Assembly: GCF_000308455.1 (NCBI RefSeq)
Contig: NZ_BAFP01000031.1
Coordinates: 62,001 to 126,000, forward strand
Length of the DNA: 64,000 nt
Direction of reading: 5' to 3'
Origin: Nocardia abscessus NBRC 100374
Lineage (GTDB): Bacteria; Actinomycetota; Actinomycetes; Mycobacteriales; Mycobacteriaceae
Both the position numbers and the translations under genes were made by a program. Shown here piece after piece: positions 8,830 to 20,483 of this stretch (position 1 is its first letter; each line of letters starts with the position of its first letter). The notes under the pieces were generated by a model. The model worked only from the letters and a program-made list of their open reading frames with translations. It had not been told where the DNA came from and did not search any database.

Positions 8830-9945
8830 GTGAATGCGCAAGTGGAAACGGTCATCGACCTGGATGCCATCGCCCACAACGTGCGGATCCTGCGGGAACA
8901 CGCAGGCGATGCCGCGGTGCTGGCGGTGGTGAAGGCCGACGCCTACAACCACGGCGCGGTCGAGGTGGGCAGGGCTGCTCTCGCGGCGGGGGCGGCCGAG
9001 CTGGGCGTCACCACGGTGGCCGAGGCCGTGCAGCTGCGCGCGGCCGGGATCACCGCACCCATCCTGTGCTGGCTGCACAACACCGAAACCGACTTCGCGG
9101 CCGCGGTGGCCGCCGATGTGGAGATCGGCATCTCCTCGCTCTCCCACTTGCGAGCGGTCGAGGCCGCGGCGCGGGAGGTGGGCCGTACGGCGACGGTCTC
9201 CGTGAAGGTGGACACCGGCCTGAACCGCAACGGCGTGTCGCCGGTCGAGTACCCGGAGGTACTGGCCGCGCTGCGCACGCTGGTCGACGAGCAGGCGGTG
9301 CGTTTCCGCGCGATCTTCTCTCACCTCGCGCACGCCGACGAGCCGGAGCACCCGAACAACGACGTGCAACGCGCCCGCTTCCTGGAGGCGATCGCCACCG
9401 CCAAGGAGCACGGCTTGGAGCCGGAGCTGGTGCACATCGCCAACTCCGCCGCCACCCTGACCCGGCCCGACCTGGCCTTCGACCTGGTCCGGCCGGGCAT
9501 CGCGATGTACGGCCTGTCGCCGATACCGGACAACGATTTCGGCCTGCGCCCGGCGATGACGTTCCAGGCCCGGGTGGCCCTGGTCAAGCGGGTGGCCGCA
9601 GGTGAAGGCGTTTCCTATGGGCACCAGTGGATCGCGCCGCACGACACCACCGTCGCGTTGATCCCGGCGGGTTACGCCGACGGCGTGTTCCGTCCCTTGA
9701 GCGGACGATTCGACGTCTGGCTCGGCGGGGCTCGGCGCAGAAACGTCGGCCGGGTGTGCATGGACCAGTTCGTCGTCGACCTGGGTGACAACGCGGCCGG
9801 TGTCCGGGAAGGCGATACCGCTGTCCTCTTCGGCGCGCGACCGCATGCCCAGGAATGGGCGGACCTGCTCGGCACCATCCACTACGAAGTGGTGTGCTCG
9901 CCGCGCGGCCGGGTCACCCGGCGCTTCATCGGTGACGTGCGATGA
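8830..9945 (+). CDS. alr: Alanine racemase (PLP-dependent)
   Basis: Alr interconverts L- and D-alanine, supplying D-Ala for peptidoglycan. The protein has 371 residues. Lys35 in [11 protein letters not shown] is the PLP Schiff-base lysine, and the catalytic tyrosine lies in GVSYGHQW in the C-terminal beta domain. Other family signatures present are [14 protein letters not shown] and GRVCMDQ. It starts at GTG 8830. A longer frame upstream lacks any barrel sequence. It opens an operon: the next gene overlaps its stop by four bases (ATGA), followed closely by the tsa genes, as in mycobacteria where alr precedes tsaE. The sequence is complete and shows no anomalies. Confidence 0.97.
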   Translation: MNAQVETVIDLDAIAHNVRILREHAGDAAVLAVVKADAYNHGAVEVGRAALAAGAAELGVTTVAEAVQLRAAGITAPILCWLHNTETDFAAAVAADVEIGISSLSHLRAVEAAAREVGRTATVSVKVDTGLNRNGVSPVEYPEVLAALRTLVDEQAVRFRAIFSHLAHADEPEHPNNDVQRARFLEAIATAKEHGLEPELVHIANSAATLTRPDLAFDLVRPGIAMYGLSPIPDNDFGLRPAMTFQARVALVKRVAAGEGVSYGHQWIAPHDTTVALIPAGYADGVFRPLSGRFDVWLGGARRRNVGRVCMDQFVVDLGDNAAGVREGDTAVLFGARPHAQEWADLLGTIHYEVVCSPRGRVTRRFIGDVR

Positions 9946-11030
9946 GCCGCTTCCGGGTGACCCCGCTGCGAGGCGGGCTGGCCACTGTGGGTGTCGTTGG
10001 TGCGCTGGCGGGCGCCCACGCCCTGCGTCGCGCCGGCGCGCGCGTGCTGTGGCCCGCGCGCGGCGACGACCACCGCGACGAGGATTTCGGGCTGATCGAT
10101 GCCGACCGCGCGGGCACGGTGCTCGCCGATGACGGCGTTGCCTTGGCCACGCGGACCTGCGGCCCCGACGACGCGCCGGTGACGGTGATCTTCGTGCACG
10201 GCTTCTGCAACAGCATGGCGTCGTTCCACTTTCAGCGGCGTGACCTGGAAAGGCGGTGGGGCGCACGGGTTCGCATGGTGCTGTTCGACCTGCGCGGGCA
10301 CGGCCGTTCCGGCGTGCCGAGCGCGGCGAGCTGCACCATCGCCCAGCTCGGGCGCGACCTCGCGGCAGTGCTGCGCGCCACCGCCGCGACCGGACCGGTG
10401 GTGCTGGTCGGGCATTCGCTGGGCGGGATGGCGATCCTGGCCGCGGCCGCGCGATTCCCGGATCTGTTCGCGGCGAGGGTGATCGGGATCGCACTGCTGT
10501 CGACCGCGGCCGCCGAGGTCACCGCGGCGGGCATCGGGCAGCTGCTGCGCAATCCGGCGATCGACGGCTTCCGGCTGGCGGTGCTCACCGCGCCCGCGCT
10601 GGTGCAGGCCGGACGTGTCACCGCGCGGCACGTGATCACGCCGATCCTGCACGTCAGCTCGTTCCACGGTCCGGTGAGCCCGACCCTGTCGCGTTTCACG
10701 ACGCTGATGATCGACCGGACGCCGGTGGAGACCATCGTGAAGTTCCTCCAGTCCATCGAGCTGCACGACGAGTCGGCCGCGTTGCCGGCTCTGGCGGACA
10801 CACCGGTGCTGGTGCTCGGCGGCGCCCACGATCTGGTGATCCCGTTCCGCAATTCGCGTGCGCTGGCCGAGGCGCTGCCGGGCAGCGAGCTCATCCGGCT
10901 GGACGGCGCGGCGCACATGCCGCACATGCAGTACCCGGACATCGTCAACGCCGCGCTGGAGCGATTGCTGGTACGCGCCGGTGCGATCGAGCCGGTGGCC
11001 GGGGACGCTTCGGAGGTGGCCGGTGGCTGA
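9942..11030 (+). CDS. Alpha/beta-hydrolase family protein
   Basis: 362 residues. A short N-terminal hydrophobic stretch (about residues 8-22) may anchor it in the membrane. The hydrolase fold follows: oxyanion region VHGFCNS, nucleophile elbow GHSLGG (the Ser is intact), a lid of about 70 residues, the acid in GGAHDLVIP and the catalytic His in [10 protein letters not shown]. It overlaps alr by 4 bp and tsaE by 8 bp, so the three are translationally coupled. The substrate is unknown. This is the only one of the window's neighbouring hydrolases placed inside an essential-gene operon. Confidence 0.9.
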   Translation: MSRFRVTPLRGGLATVGVVGALAGAHALRRAGARVLWPARGDDHRDEDFGLIDADRAGTVLADDGVALATRTCGPDDAPVTVIFVHGFCNSMASFHFQRRDLERRWGARVRMVLFDLRGHGRSGVPSAASCTIAQLGRDLAAVLRATAATGPVVLVGHSLGGMAILAAAARFPDLFAARVIGIALLSTAAAEVTAAGIGQLLRNPAIDGFRLAVLTAPALVQAGRVTARHVITPILHVSSFHGPVSPTLSRFTTLMIDRTPVETIVKFLQSIELHDESAALPALADTPVLVLGGAHDLVIPFRNSRALAEALPGSELIRLDGAAHMPHMQYPDIVNAALERLLVRAGAIEPVAGDASEVAGG

Positions 11031-11475
11031 TCCGGGGTATCGGGTGTTGCCCACCGTCGCCGACACCGAGGCGCTCGGCCGGGAACTGGCCACGGATCTG
11101 CGCGCCGGTGATCTGGTGGTGCTGGACGGGCCGCTCGGTGCGGGCAAGACCGCGCTCACCCGCGGCATCGCGGCGGGGCTCGGCGTACAGGGACGGGTCA
11201 GCTCGCCGACGTTCATCATCGCCCGCCAGCACCGCGCCGGGCAGCGCGAAGGCGGGCCGCCGGTGCCCATGGTGCACGTGGACGCCTATCGGCTCGGCGG
11301 CGATCTCGATGAGCTGGACGCACTGGATCTGGACACCGATCTGCATCAGGCGGTGGTGGTGGTGGAGTGGGGCCGCGGCGTGGTGGAGCACCTCGCGGAG
11401 CGTCACCTGCGCGTGCTGCTGTCGCGTACGCCGGATTCGGATGTGCGCACCGCGATCTGGGAATGGGTGGATTAG
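11023..11475 (+). CDS. tsaE: tRNA t6A37 threonylcarbamoyltransferase complex ATPase TsaE
   Basis: TsaE is the small ATPase of the TsaB-TsaD-TsaE complex that makes N6-threonylcarbamoyl-A37 on ANN-decoding tRNAs. The 150 residues carry the Walker A motif GPLGAGKT (36-43) and the family segments SSPTFIIAR and HVDAYRLGG, with a Walker B-like VVVVEWGRG. The GTG at 11023 is chosen because it overlaps the preceding hydrolase stop by 8 bp and gives the normal family length. An upstream frame would extend far into the hydrolase. Its clustering with tsaB, rimI and tsaD is the standard actinobacterial order. Confidence 0.95.
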   Translation: MADPGYRVLPTVADTEALGRELATDLRAGDLVVLDGPLGAGKTALTRGIAAGLGVQGRVSSPTFIIARQHRAGQREGGPPVPMVHVDAYRLGGDLDELDALDLDTDLHQAVVVVEWGRGVVEHLAERHLRVLLSRTPDSDVRTAIWEWVD

Positions 11476-11530
11476 CTATCGGGTAGCTATGCGTCGGTGA
11501 CGCTTACCACCCGGTATCGTTGGGCCAATC

Positions 11531-12247
11531 ATGCTTGTACTAGCCGTCGACACCGCGACACCCGCCGTCACAGCGGGACTGGTGGAGCTGGAGCCGGGCG
11601 CCGACGTGGCGAATCCCGTCCGGGCACGGACCGTCGCCTCCCGGGTGCGCGTCGATCCCCGTGCCCACGCCGAGGTGCTCACCCCGCAGATCCTCGAATG
11701 CCTCTCCGAGGCAGGCCGTTCCAGGACCGAAGTCGACGCGATCGTCGTCGGCGTGGGTCCGGGGCCGTTCACCGGCCTGCGCGTCGGCATGGCCACCGCG
11801 GCCGCCTTCGGTGACGCGCTCGGCATCCCGGTCTACGGCGTGTGCAGCCTCGACGCGATCGCCGCCGACGCTGCCGCCGACCCTGCCGTGGCGCCTACGG
11901 TCGACCTCCCGGCCGACGCCGAACTGCTCGTGGTGACCGACGCGCGGCGGCGCGAGGTGTACTGGGCGCGGTATCGGCAAGGCGACCGGGTGGCCGGACC
12001 CGAGGTGTGCAAGCCCTCCGATCTGGACACGGACCAGGCCACGGCTATCGCCGGATCCGCTTCGCACGTCGACTTCTTCGACCTTCCCGTAGTCCCCGCC
12101 GAGACGCCGTCGCCCATCGGGTTGGTGCGCGTCGCGGCTGCCGAGCTGCTGTCGCGCAGCGTGCCCGAGCCGCTGGTTCCGCTGTACTTGCGCAGGCCGG
12201 ACGCGGTGGAGAACGCCTACCGCCGACTCGACCGGACGGGAGCGTGA
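11531..12247 (+). CDS. tsaB: tRNA t6A37 threonylcarbamoyltransferase complex dimerization subunit TsaB
   Basis: TsaB is the inactive ASKHA-fold partner that holds TsaD in the t6A-forming complex. The protein has 238 residues and opens with MLVLAVDTATPAVTAGL. It contains the family motif GVGPGPFTGLRVGMATA at about 75-91. It lies 55 bp after tsaE and overlaps rimI by the four bases GTGA, so translation of the following gene is coupled. The C-terminal part is shorter than in enteric TsaB but typical for actinobacteria. Confidence 0.95.
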   Translation: MLVLAVDTATPAVTAGLVELEPGADVANPVRARTVASRVRVDPRAHAEVLTPQILECLSEAGRSRTEVDAIVVGVGPGPFTGLRVGMATAAAFGDALGIPVYGVCSLDAIAADAAADPAVAPTVDLPADAELLVVTDARRREVYWARYRQGDRVAGPEVCKPSDLDTDQATAIAGSASHVDFFDLPVVPAETPSPIGLVRVAAAELLSRSVPEPLVPLYLRRPDAVENAYRRLDRTGA

Positions 12248-12759
12248 CGTCCGTGGCTTTCCGCATCGAGCCGATGGTGGCCGCCGACATCACCCGCTGC
12301 GTCGAACTGGAGCAGCTGCTGTTCCCGGAGGACGATCCGTGGGCCGCCGTGGCGTTCAGGTCCGAGCTGGCCGGCCGGCACAACCGCTACATCACCGCAC
12401 GCGACGACGACGGGCGAATGGTGGGCTACGCGGGTATCGCCCTGCTGGGTGATGCCGAACACCCCGAGGCCGAGGTGCACACCATCGGCGTCGATCCCCG
12501 CTGCCACCGCGCGGGTGTGGGCACCCTGCTGCTGGAGGCGCTGCTCGCCGAGGCAGGCAGGCGCGGTGGACCGGTGTTCCTGGAGGTCCGCACCGACAAC
12601 GCGCCCGCGATCGCGCTGTACGCCAAGCACGGCTTCCACATCATCGGCTTGCGCAAGAACTACTACCACCCCAGTGGCGCGGACGCGTACACGATGCGCA
12701 GGCCCGCCCTGAGCACCGAGGACCGGCGTTGGCGCACCCCGGACGAGGTGCTGTCGTGA
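12244..12759 (+). CDS. rimI: Ribosomal protein S18 alanine N-acetyltransferase RimI
   Basis: This is a GNAT-fold enzyme of about 171 residues expected to acetylate the N-terminal Ala of S18 and possibly other proteins. The acetyl-CoA site is the segment [15 protein letters not shown] (R-x-x-G-x-G type), preceded by VHTIGVDP and followed by [18 protein letters not shown], a classical RimI motif. The GTG at 12244 overlaps the tsaB stop; a second GTG three codons on is possible. It overlaps tsaD by GTGA. Placement between tsaB and tsaD is conserved in mycobacteria (Rv3420c). Confidence 0.95.
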   Translation: MTSVAFRIEPMVAADITRCVELEQLLFPEDDPWAAVAFRSELAGRHNRYITARDDDGRMVGYAGIALLGDAEHPEAEVHTIGVDPRCHRAGVGTLLLEALLAEAGRRGGPVFLEVRTDNAPAIALYAKHGFHIIGLRKNYYHPSGADAYTMRRPALSTEDRRWRTPDEVLS

Positions 12760-13799
12760 TCATCATGGGCATCGAAAGCTCCTGCGACGAAACCGGAGTC
12801 GGCATCGTCCGCCGCCACCCCGACGGCACGTGCGAACTGCTCGCCGACGAGGTCGCCTCCAGCGTGGAGCAGCACGCGCGCTTCGGCGGCGTCGTCCCCG
12901 AGATCGCCTCGCGCGCCCATCTGGAGGCGATCGTGCCCGCCATGCGCCGCGCGCTGTCGGCGGCGGGGATCGCGAAGCCGGACGCGCTGGCGGTGACCAT
13001 CGGCCCCGGCTTGGCCGGTGCGCTACTGGTCGGCGTCGCCGCCGCGAAAGCGTATGCGGCGGCCTGGGACGTGCCTTTCTACGCGCTCAACCATCTGGGC
13101 GGGCACGTGGCGGTGGACACCCTGGAACACGGGCCGATGCCGCCGTGCGTCGCCCTGCTGGTGTCGGGCGGGCACACCCACCTGCTGCACGTCACGGATC
13201 TGGCCGAGCCGATCGTCGAGCTGGGCAGCACCGTCGACGACGCGGCGGGCGAGGCGTTCGACAAAGTGGCGCGCCTGCTCGGGCTGGGTTTCCCCGGCGG
13301 TCCGGCCCTGGATGCCGCCGCGGCGAGCGGTGATCCGCGCGCCATCGCCTTTCCCCGGGGTATGACCGGGCCGCGCGATCCGCGCTACGACTTCTCCTTC
13401 TCGGGACTCAAGACCGCGGTGGCCCGCTACGTGGAGGCAGCCCAGCGCGACGGCGTCGCCGCCGAGGATCTGCCCATTCCCGATATCGCGGCCTCGTTCC
13501 AGGAGTCGGTCGCGGATGTGCTCACCATGAAGGCGGTTCGCGCGGCCCAGGACGTCGGTGTCGGCACGCTGGTGCTCGGCGGAGGCGCGACGGCCAACTC
13601 CAGGATCCGCTCGATGGCCGAGGAGCGTTGCGCCGCGGCCGGTTTGACCCTTCGGGTGCCCAAGCCCCGGCTGTGCACGGACAACGGGGTGATGATCGCC
13701 GCACTGGGCGCGCATGTCATCGCGGGCGGCGCGGCGCCTTCGCCGCTGACGGTCGCTACCGATCCCGGTCTGCCGGTGTCGGTCAGCATGGTCCGCTGA
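12756..13799 (+). CDS. tsaD: tRNA N6-adenosine threonylcarbamoyltransferase TsaD
   Basis: TsaD is the catalytic subunit that transfers the threonylcarbamoyl group to A37. It has 347 residues from the GTG at 12756, or three fewer from the ATG at 12765. The metal-binding pair is His113 and His117 in [10 protein letters not shown]. Other family signatures are [13 protein letters not shown] at the start, [10 protein letters not shown], the [15 protein letters not shown] segment, and the closing [15 protein letters not shown]. It ends the alr-tsaD run of overlapping genes and is convergent with the Hsp70-like gene. Confidence 0.97.
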   Translation: MIIMGIESSCDETGVGIVRRHPDGTCELLADEVASSVEQHARFGGVVPEIASRAHLEAIVPAMRRALSAAGIAKPDALAVTIGPGLAGALLVGVAAAKAYAAAWDVPFYALNHLGGHVAVDTLEHGPMPPCVALLVSGGHTHLLHVTDLAEPIVELGSTVDDAAGEAFDKVARLLGLGFPGGPALDAAAASGDPRAIAFPRGMTGPRDPRYDFSFSGLKTAVARYVEAAQRDGVAAEDLPIPDIAASFQESVADVLTMKAVRAAQDVGVGTLVLGGGATANSRIRSMAEERCAAAGLTLRVPKPRLCTDNGVMIAALGAHVIAGGAAPSPLTVATDPGLPVSVSMVR

Positions 13800-13879
13800 C
13801 CTGCTCGATCCCGGCGAGCGGCCGGTGATGTCCCGGCACGCCTTCGTGGGCTTGTCGGAGCAATCGAACTGTGGCCGGC

Positions 13880-15415
13880 TCAGTTCGGGAGGAACAGTCC
13901 CGGGTTCGACGCCGACCCGGAGTTCTCTCGCGGCGGAGGCGGCAGGCTCGACCGCGCGGGCGCCTGATTCGGTGCCGAGTTCGTGCCGGGAGCCGCGGCG
14001 CTCGGCCCGGTCGGCGACAGTGTGCGGCTCGACGGCGGCTCGGGCGAACCGGTCTGCGCCGCATTCGGATTGCCGAACAGCGGACCGAGTAGCTCGGGGA
14101 ACGGTATCGGCGGGAGGTTCGGGTCCGGCCGCAGTGTGGGCTGCGTGGGCGTGATCACCTGCGTGGTCGGCGGAACGGCGGTCGCGCTCTGCGGCCCGCG
14201 TTCGGTGGTCGTCGGCGCGCTGCCCGCGCTGTCCACGGTGTGGCCGTGCGTGGTGGCCGCCGCGGTCGACGGCGGTGCGGATGTGGGGGGCGGCAGCTGG
14301 GAAGCGCTGCTCGTGGTGCCCGCGGGGGAGACCTCGTCGTCCGAGGTGGGCGCGAACGTCTTCACGCCGTAACCGACGATCAGGCCGACGACCACGAGGG
14401 CTCCGGCCAGGGTGCCGAACACCTTGGTGACCGTCCCCGCCGGCGCGTCGCCGCCGAGCGCGCTCACCGGGAACACCGAAGGTTGCACCGAATCCGCGAT
14501 CAGCGCCGCGCCTTTCGCGGTCACCGCCTCGGGGTCCGGCACGGTGAACACCGGGACCTCCAGCGCGGCGGTGAGCGTGTCGAGCACCGCCGGGATGTTG
14601 GCGCCGCCGCCGATGACCGCGACCGCCTGCGGTGGCATGGGCGCGCGGGCGAACGCGGCCGTGACGAACAGCGCCAGGTCGCGCAGCAGGTCGGCGATCA
14701 ACTCTTCGAAGTCGGCCCTGGTCAGCTTCAGCGGACGCCCGGCGACGTGGTCGATGGTGACCGCGGGCGCGATGGACAGATGCTCCTTCGCCGCGCGTCC
14801 CCGGTTGGTCAGCATGCCGCGGTTGGGCCGGGTGCCGCGCCGGGCGAAGTGCATGTCCACCAGATGGTGGTAGATCAGGTCATCGATAACCTTGCCGCTG
14901 ACGACCGCGGTGCGATCGGAACGCAGCACGGATTCCTCGGTCCGGTCGGCGACGGTGACGCTGAGGCCGGAGGCGCCGAGGTCGACGATGGCGACGGTGT
15001 CGTAGCGGTCCAGCAGGCCGGTGTGCTTCAGGTAGGTCAGGGCGGCGGTGGCTTCCGGGATCAGCCGCAGGTCGCGCTGTTTGCCGGTGGCCGAACGGAT
15101 TATCTGCGCCTGCTCCTTGGTGCGGTAGGCGACCGCGACACTGGTGGGCGGATGACCGGTCATCGGTTCGGCATCACGCGGCGCGCCCGCGAACCGCCCG
15201 CCGATCGGACCGATGATCTCGCGTGGCGGCTGCGTGGTCGGCAGCTGGGTGGTCATCAGCTCGATCGAGGAGGCCACCAGGTCACCGAGATCGGAATGGG
15301 CCGCGTCGGCGGAGACGACGCGGTAATCGAAGCTCTGCGCGCCGTTGGAAGCGGTGGCGACCAACGCCGAGCACACCACCTCCGCCCCGGCCGAGATGCC
15401 GAGGGATGTTCGCAT
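13880..15415 (-). CDS. Membrane-anchored Hsp70/actin-fold protein with proline-rich tail
   Basis: 511 residues. Residues 1-330 have the actin/Hsp70 nucleotide-binding fold: a phosphate-1-like start [10 protein letters not shown], the phosphate-2 segment [16 protein letters not shown], and the adenosine motif [14 protein letters not shown] single membrane helix follows (about 350-370, [15 protein letters not shown]), then about 140 residues rich in Pro, Ser and Thr that would lie outside the cell. No DnaK substrate-binding domain is present. ATG 15415 is chosen because GGGAGG sits five bases before it, while the GTG six bases earlier overlaps that site. The function is unknown. Such nocardial proteins resemble extracytoplasmic-stress or cell-envelope partners more than chaperones. 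Confidence 0.85.
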   Translation of the reverse strand: MRTSLGISAGAEVVCSALVATASNGAQSFDYRVVSADAAHSDLGDLVASSIELMTTQLPTTQPPREIIGPIGGRFAGAPRDAEPMTGHPPTSVAVAYRTKEQAQIIRSATGKQRDLRLIPEATAALTYLKHTGLLDRYDTVAIVDLGASGLSVTVADRTEESVLRSDRTAVVSGKVIDDLIYHHLVDMHFARRGTRPNRGMLTNRGRAAKEHLSIAPAVTIDHVAGRPLKLTRADFEELIADLLRDLALFVTAAFARAPMPPQAVAVIGGGANIPAVLDTLTAALEVPVFTVPDPEAVTAKGAALIADSVQPSVFPVSALGGDAPAGTVTKVFGTLAGALVVVGLIVGYGVKTFAPTSDDEVSPAGTTSSASQLPPPTSAPPSTAAATTHGHTVDSAGSAPTTTERGPQSATAVPPTTQVITPTQPTLRPDPNLPPIPFPELLGPLFGNPNAAQTGSPEPPSSRTLSPTGPSAAAPGTNSAPNQAPARSSLPPPPRENSGSASNPGLFLPN

Positions 15416-16003
15416 GTTCACCTCCCTTCGAGCGGATGGTCATGGTGTCGCCGACCATCTCGAATGGACTGCCGGACCGCCGTGTGGATGACGCGCGACC
15501 CGGACCGGGAAACGAACCGGCCCCTCGTCCGGGTGGGTCGCGGGGACCGGCCATGGATCACGTGTGTATTGCTCTCTGGTGAAGCTGGTAGTGCGAGACG
15601 ATCGTGCTGCGACGCTGCGTGTTTCGGCGGCGCTGTGGTACCTGTGTGCGGCCTCGCCCGCGCCCGCGCGGGCGAGGAACGTGGCGGCCGGACAGCGACC
15701 GTCGTCAATAGTGTCACAATCCGTTATCCGAACGTTACTGTTTCTCCGAACTTATCGCCAAGCCGGAGGCTGAATGGGCGCGCCGCGCAAAGTTGGCACC
15801 GCCCACCCTTGAGCGCTGGCACTCTCATGTATAGAGTGCTAGTCGGCACTGTGTGTAGTGCTTGTGCCAGCAGCTTGACCACTGGGCAGGGGTCCCGGCA
15901 CCCGCGACGACGGGGCTATGCGCAGGGTCAGCACCGTGACCAACCGATGAGTCCGGGGCAACAGTCCCGGACGACCGAATCCCCTGAAAGTGGAGGGCTC
16001 AAC
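15416..16003. other. Intergenic region upstream of groES
   Basis: These 588 bp hold the divergent promoters of the Hsp70-like gene and groES. The CIRCE element is the only strong signal. A less GC-rich patch at about 15705-15760 could hold the promoter of the Hsp70-like gene. No coding region is supported. Confidence 0.6.
15816..15842 (+). promoter_or_regulatory. CIRCE element (HrcA operator) of groES-groEL1
   Basis: CTGGCACTC-N9-GAGTGCTAG matches the CIRCE consensus TTAGCACTC-N9-GAGTGCTAA closely, with both inner 7-mers exact. It overlaps a -10-like TATAGA (15830-15835), with a -35-like TTGAGC at 15809-15814. HrcA binding here would repress groES and groEL1 until heat stress. It lies 160 bp before the groES start. 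Confidence 0.92.
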
Positions 16004-16306
16004 GTGGCGAGCGTGAACATCAAGCCGCTCGAGGACAAGATCCTCGTCCAGGCCAACGAGGCCGAGACGACGACGGCCTCCGGCCTGGTCATCCCTGACA
16101 CGGCGAAGGAAAAGCCGCAAGAGGGCACCGTTGTCGCCGTCGGTCCCGGCCGGTGGGACGACGAGGGCGAGAAGCGCATCCCGCTGGATGTCCAGGAGGG
16201 TGACACCGTCATCTACAGCAAGTACGGCGGCACCGAGATCAAGTACCAGGGCGAGGAGTACCTCATCCTGTCGGCGCGCGACGTGCTGGCCGTCGTCACC
16301 AAGTAG
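16004..16306 (+). CDS. groES: Co-chaperonin GroES
   Basis: GroES caps the GroEL chamber during protein folding. The protein has 100 residues, standard actinobacterial length, beginning [16 protein letters not shown] at GTG 16004 with GGAGGG ten to fifteen bases upstream. The mobile loop is around residues 17-35 ([18 protein letters not shown]), and the dome and C-terminal strand [12 protein letters not shown] are typical. It is followed after 152 bp by groEL1, and both are likely transcribed from the CIRCE promoter. Confidence 0.98.
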   Translation: MASVNIKPLEDKILVQANEAETTTASGLVIPDTAKEKPQEGTVVAVGPGRWDDEGEKRIPLDVQEGDTVIYSKYGGTEIKYQGEEYLILSARDVLAVVTK

Positions 16307-16389
16307 CCGATCAGGCACGCATGCGTTCCGCCCCGGTGTCTTTCGCGACCCGGGGCGGAACGCGTTCGGCGCCGACATCCCGGCACTGA

Positions 16390-18069
<1,680 letters not shown>

Positions 18070-18099
18070 GCGGAGTGCCGCTGCGCGGCACACCGTCGA

Positions 18100-18133
18100 C
18101 AAGGCCCCCGAACCACGTGGTTCGGGGGCCTTG
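18100..18133 (+). terminator. Perfect hairpin terminator after groEL1
   Basis: A palindrome of 34 bases (arms starting CAAGGCCCCCGAAC and ending GTTCGGGGGCCTTG) lies 30 bp after the groEL1 stop. The stem is up to 15 bp. The run after it is CCCG, not T-rich, so it is a strong but not classical terminator. Confidence 0.75.
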
Positions 18134-18294
18134 CCCGTCCTGGCGACAAGCCCAGGCCGCGGCGTGACTACCGCTGGTAGGCGAGGGTGTTCCGAAGCTC
18201 GACGCGCTATCTGCCGCGGGACGAAGGTCACCGGATGATCCGGGCGGGTCGGCCCGTACGCGCGGAGCGGGGAATGCCTGGCGGAACGCCGGAT

Positions 18295-18546
18295 TCAGCT
18301 GGCGACCGGGGGCTGTTCGGCGGCGATGGCCGCGAGTAGGCGAGCACGCAGCGACGGCGGCGGAGTGGCCGCCGTGGCTGCGGCGAGAGCGGAGAGCGCT
18401 TCTTTCGTGTCTCTGACTTCTCTGACGAACTCCGCGCGTAGCACGGGGTCCTCGTTGTCGAGCAATTCCTGCACTTCCCGATGGTCTTCGTCGTCGATCG
18501 ATCCGAGCGCGACGGTGTGCGCGAGATCGATCTGGCGTTCGTTCAT
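18295..18546 (-). CDS. Short anti-sigma factor (RskA N-terminal domain only)
   Basis: 83 residues. The sequence has the N-terminal helical pattern of RskA-type anti-sigma factors: HTVALGSIDDEDHREVQELL, then FVREVRDTKEALSALAAATA. The full family has about 230 residues with one membrane helix and an extracellular domain. Here the stop follows directly after the sigma-binding domain, and the next 160 bp encode no membrane segment in any minus-strand frame. It starts one base after the sigma factor stop, so the two are coupled. It may be a soluble anti-sigma factor lacking the signal-sensing half, or a truncated gene. Confidence 0.75.
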   Translation of the reverse strand: MNERQIDLAHTVALGSIDDEDHREVQELLDNEDPVLRAEFVREVRDTKEALSALAAATAATPPPSLRARLLAAIAAEQPPVAS

Positions 18547-18547
18547 C

Positions 18548-19213
18548 TCACGTCACCCCCAAACTTTTCTTCAGTCGTGTCAATCCGTCCCGAATCCGGG
18601 ACTTAACCGTAGGTAACCCTACGTCGAGGTAGGTGGCTACCTCCGCATAGGTGCGCCCGCCGTAGTAGGCGAGCGAGATGGCTTCCCGCTGGGTTTCGGT
18701 GAGCGTGGCGAGACCGGCCAGGACGGCCTGCTGTTCGAACCTGCGCTCGACCTCTTCGGTGACCTCGTCGAATTCGTTGCCGAGGACCCGGATCCCGTAC
18801 GCGACCTCGCGTTGGGTGTGGGCTTGCTCGGCGCGCACCCGGTCGACGGCGCGCCGGTGCGCGAGTGTCATCAACCAGGTGACCGCGGAACCCTTCGCCG
18901 GGTCGAAACTCGATGCCACCCGCCAGATCTGCAGATAGACCTCTTGCGTGGTTTCCTCGGCGTATCCGGGATCGTGCAGGACGCGCAATACCAGACCGAA
19001 GACGCGCGCGGACGTTCGGTCGTACAGTTCGGCGAATGCTTCCTGGTCGGCCCGGCCGCATCGATGTAAAAGCGCGGCGAGCTCGATACTTTCGGCTGCG
19101 CGTGCCGTAACCGCAGAATCCACCGGGGGTGGGAAGGCATCTCTTCGGAACGAGTCGCCCTCTGCGGCTGGCGGCCGCGTTGTCACAACGCTCCATTCTG
19201 TGTCATCGGTCAC
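18548..19213 (-). CDS. sigK: ECF RNA polymerase sigma factor, SigK type
   Basis: 221 residues. Region 2 is seen at about 55-120 (FAELYDRTSARVFGLVLRVL, then AEETTQEVYLQIW and the -10 recognition helix around VTWLMTLAHRRAVDRVR). Region 4 is at about 165-218 (LTETQREAISLAYYGGRTYA and the helix VGLPTVKSRIRDGLTRLKKS). The pattern matches the SigK group (ECF19), normally controlled by membrane RskA. About 50 N-terminal residues before region 2 are low-complexity, so a later start is possible. It is paired with the short anti-sigma gene immediately downstream and lies beside groEL1, unlike M. tuberculosis sigK. Confidence 0.88.
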   Translation of the reverse strand: MTDDTEWSVVTTRPPAAEGDSFRRDAFPPPVDSAVTARAAESIELAALLHRCGRADQEAFAELYDRTSARVFGLVLRVLHDPGYAEETTQEVYLQIWRVASSFDPAKGSAVTWLMTLAHRRAVDRVRAEQAHTQREVAYGIRVLGNEFDEVTEEVERRFEQQAVLAGLATLTETQREAISLAYYGGRTYAEVATYLDVGLPTVKSRIRDGLTRLKKSLGVT

Positions 19214-19560
19214 TACCGTAGCGCGCCGCTATGACCTCCCTTCCGGTGGGGTGCCCACAAGCTCGTCACGGGGTCGGCGCCGCGTGGCGAAAAGCGCCGA
19301 CACGCCGGACATCTCGGGAAGAGACACGCCGTGACACGCCGAGCGCTGTCGCACCGGGCCGGAACCGGCGGGTGCACGGCTTCCGGCCTTCGCCACGGCG
19401 GCCGGCCGATCGATGGTGACCGATCGGAACCCACACGCCGACCTTCGGCGATGAACCGGTCAGCGTGTCGCGTGAGCGGTTCGGCCGAAGCACTGTTGCA
19501 GTGGCCCGTTATTTGCTAGGGATTCGACGCCCGTTGGCGTGCGGATGGGAGGAGATTGGT
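19214..19560. other. Intergenic region upstream of sigK
   Basis: These 347 bp separate the sigK start from the 3' end of whiB3, both on the minus strand. They should hold the sigK promoter. I see no convincing hairpin terminator, coding region or consensus promoter. Confidence 0.5.
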
Positions 19561-19854
19561 TCAGACGGCCATGCGGCGGCGGTTGCGCCGCGCGTGCATC
19601 TCACGCTCGGTCTCCGACATCCCGCCCCAGATGCCGTAGGGCTCGCTGACTTTCAGCGCGTGGGTGCGGCACTGCATGAGCACCGGGCAGGTGCGGCAGA
19701 TCTCCTTGGCGCGCATCTCGCGCGCGGTGCGGGCTCGGCCACGCTCGCCGTCGGGATGGAAGAACACCGCGGAATCCTGCCCGCGGCACGATCCTCGCAT
19801 CTGCCAATCCCAGACATCGGCGTTGGGTCCCGGGAGGTGGGTCGGCATGGGCAT
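19561..19854 (-). CDS. whiB3: WhiB-family [4Fe-4S] redox-sensing regulator, WhiB3 type
   Basis: 97 residues. The four cluster cysteines are Cys23, Cys53, Cys56 and Cys62 (C-x29-C-x2-C-x5-C), followed by the turn EPYGIWGG and a basic C-terminal tail RRNRRRMAV expected to bind DNA. The opening LPGPNADVW matches mycobacterial WhiB3, which senses redox state and partners SigA to control lipid metabolism. ATG 19854 is chosen because GAGGAG lies six bases upstream. A start further out adds 23 residues with no family similarity. It is next to the sigma-factor genes, as whiB3 is in M. tuberculosis. Confidence 0.93.
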   Translation of the reverse strand: MPMPTHLPGPNADVWDWQMRGSCRGQDSAVFFHPDGERGRARTAREMRAKEICRTCPVLMQCRTHALKVSEPYGIWGGMSETEREMHARRNRRRMAV

Positions 19855-20483
19855 GGTGAACTCCTCGTGGTGCGAGCTCGTCAGCGTTGTCGAGCAGTTG
19901 TTCTGCAACAGTTCGTGGGCCACGACGCCGTGTCGGCGGGGGTACCCGGGGGGCTCGCCCCTCGCGGTCGCTGCAATTTCGCGCGGCGCCGTCCGTGGCG
20001 ATGAGCTACGTTAGGTCCAGCCGCGAAATTCCGTCAATAGTTCGACGCAGCACTTTTCCAAATCTCGCGCTGTCAAATTTAACCTCCGAACTGTTTACTT
20101 TTCGTGTCGGTTCCGGCGATACTGTTCGGTTGGCCGTAGGCGGCTTGGTCCTACTTGTGCCGTGTGCCAGAGAGTTTTCGCAGGTAGCAGCTGTTTTTGC
20201 GGTGTAGCGCCGCTACGGCCGGGACGTCGGGCGTATGCCGGCCGTCACTCCGGACGCCGACAGCCTTCGCGGGACGTGGATCCGAAGATGGCGGAAACGG
20301 GGCCGGCAGGTTAATTACGCGAAACGCGCATGAATTCCCGACGCGGCAGCCGGGCGATTGCCGGGACTAGATTTACCTAATGGCAACATCCGCTGGGCGC
20401 GGAAATGCGGAGCGGATGCCGACCGGGTCGTCGATCACCTTTCGTCGTCCCGGCGCGCGCGGCGGTCAGGATAGAGTGCGCCC
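19855..20483. other. Long divergent intergenic region between whiB3 and the sigD locus
   Basis: These 629 bp contain a less GC-rich stretch (about 20020-20120) that likely holds divergent promoters. The large size fits a long whiB3 5' leader. I see no coding region, hairpin or repeat that I can support. Confidence 0.5.
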
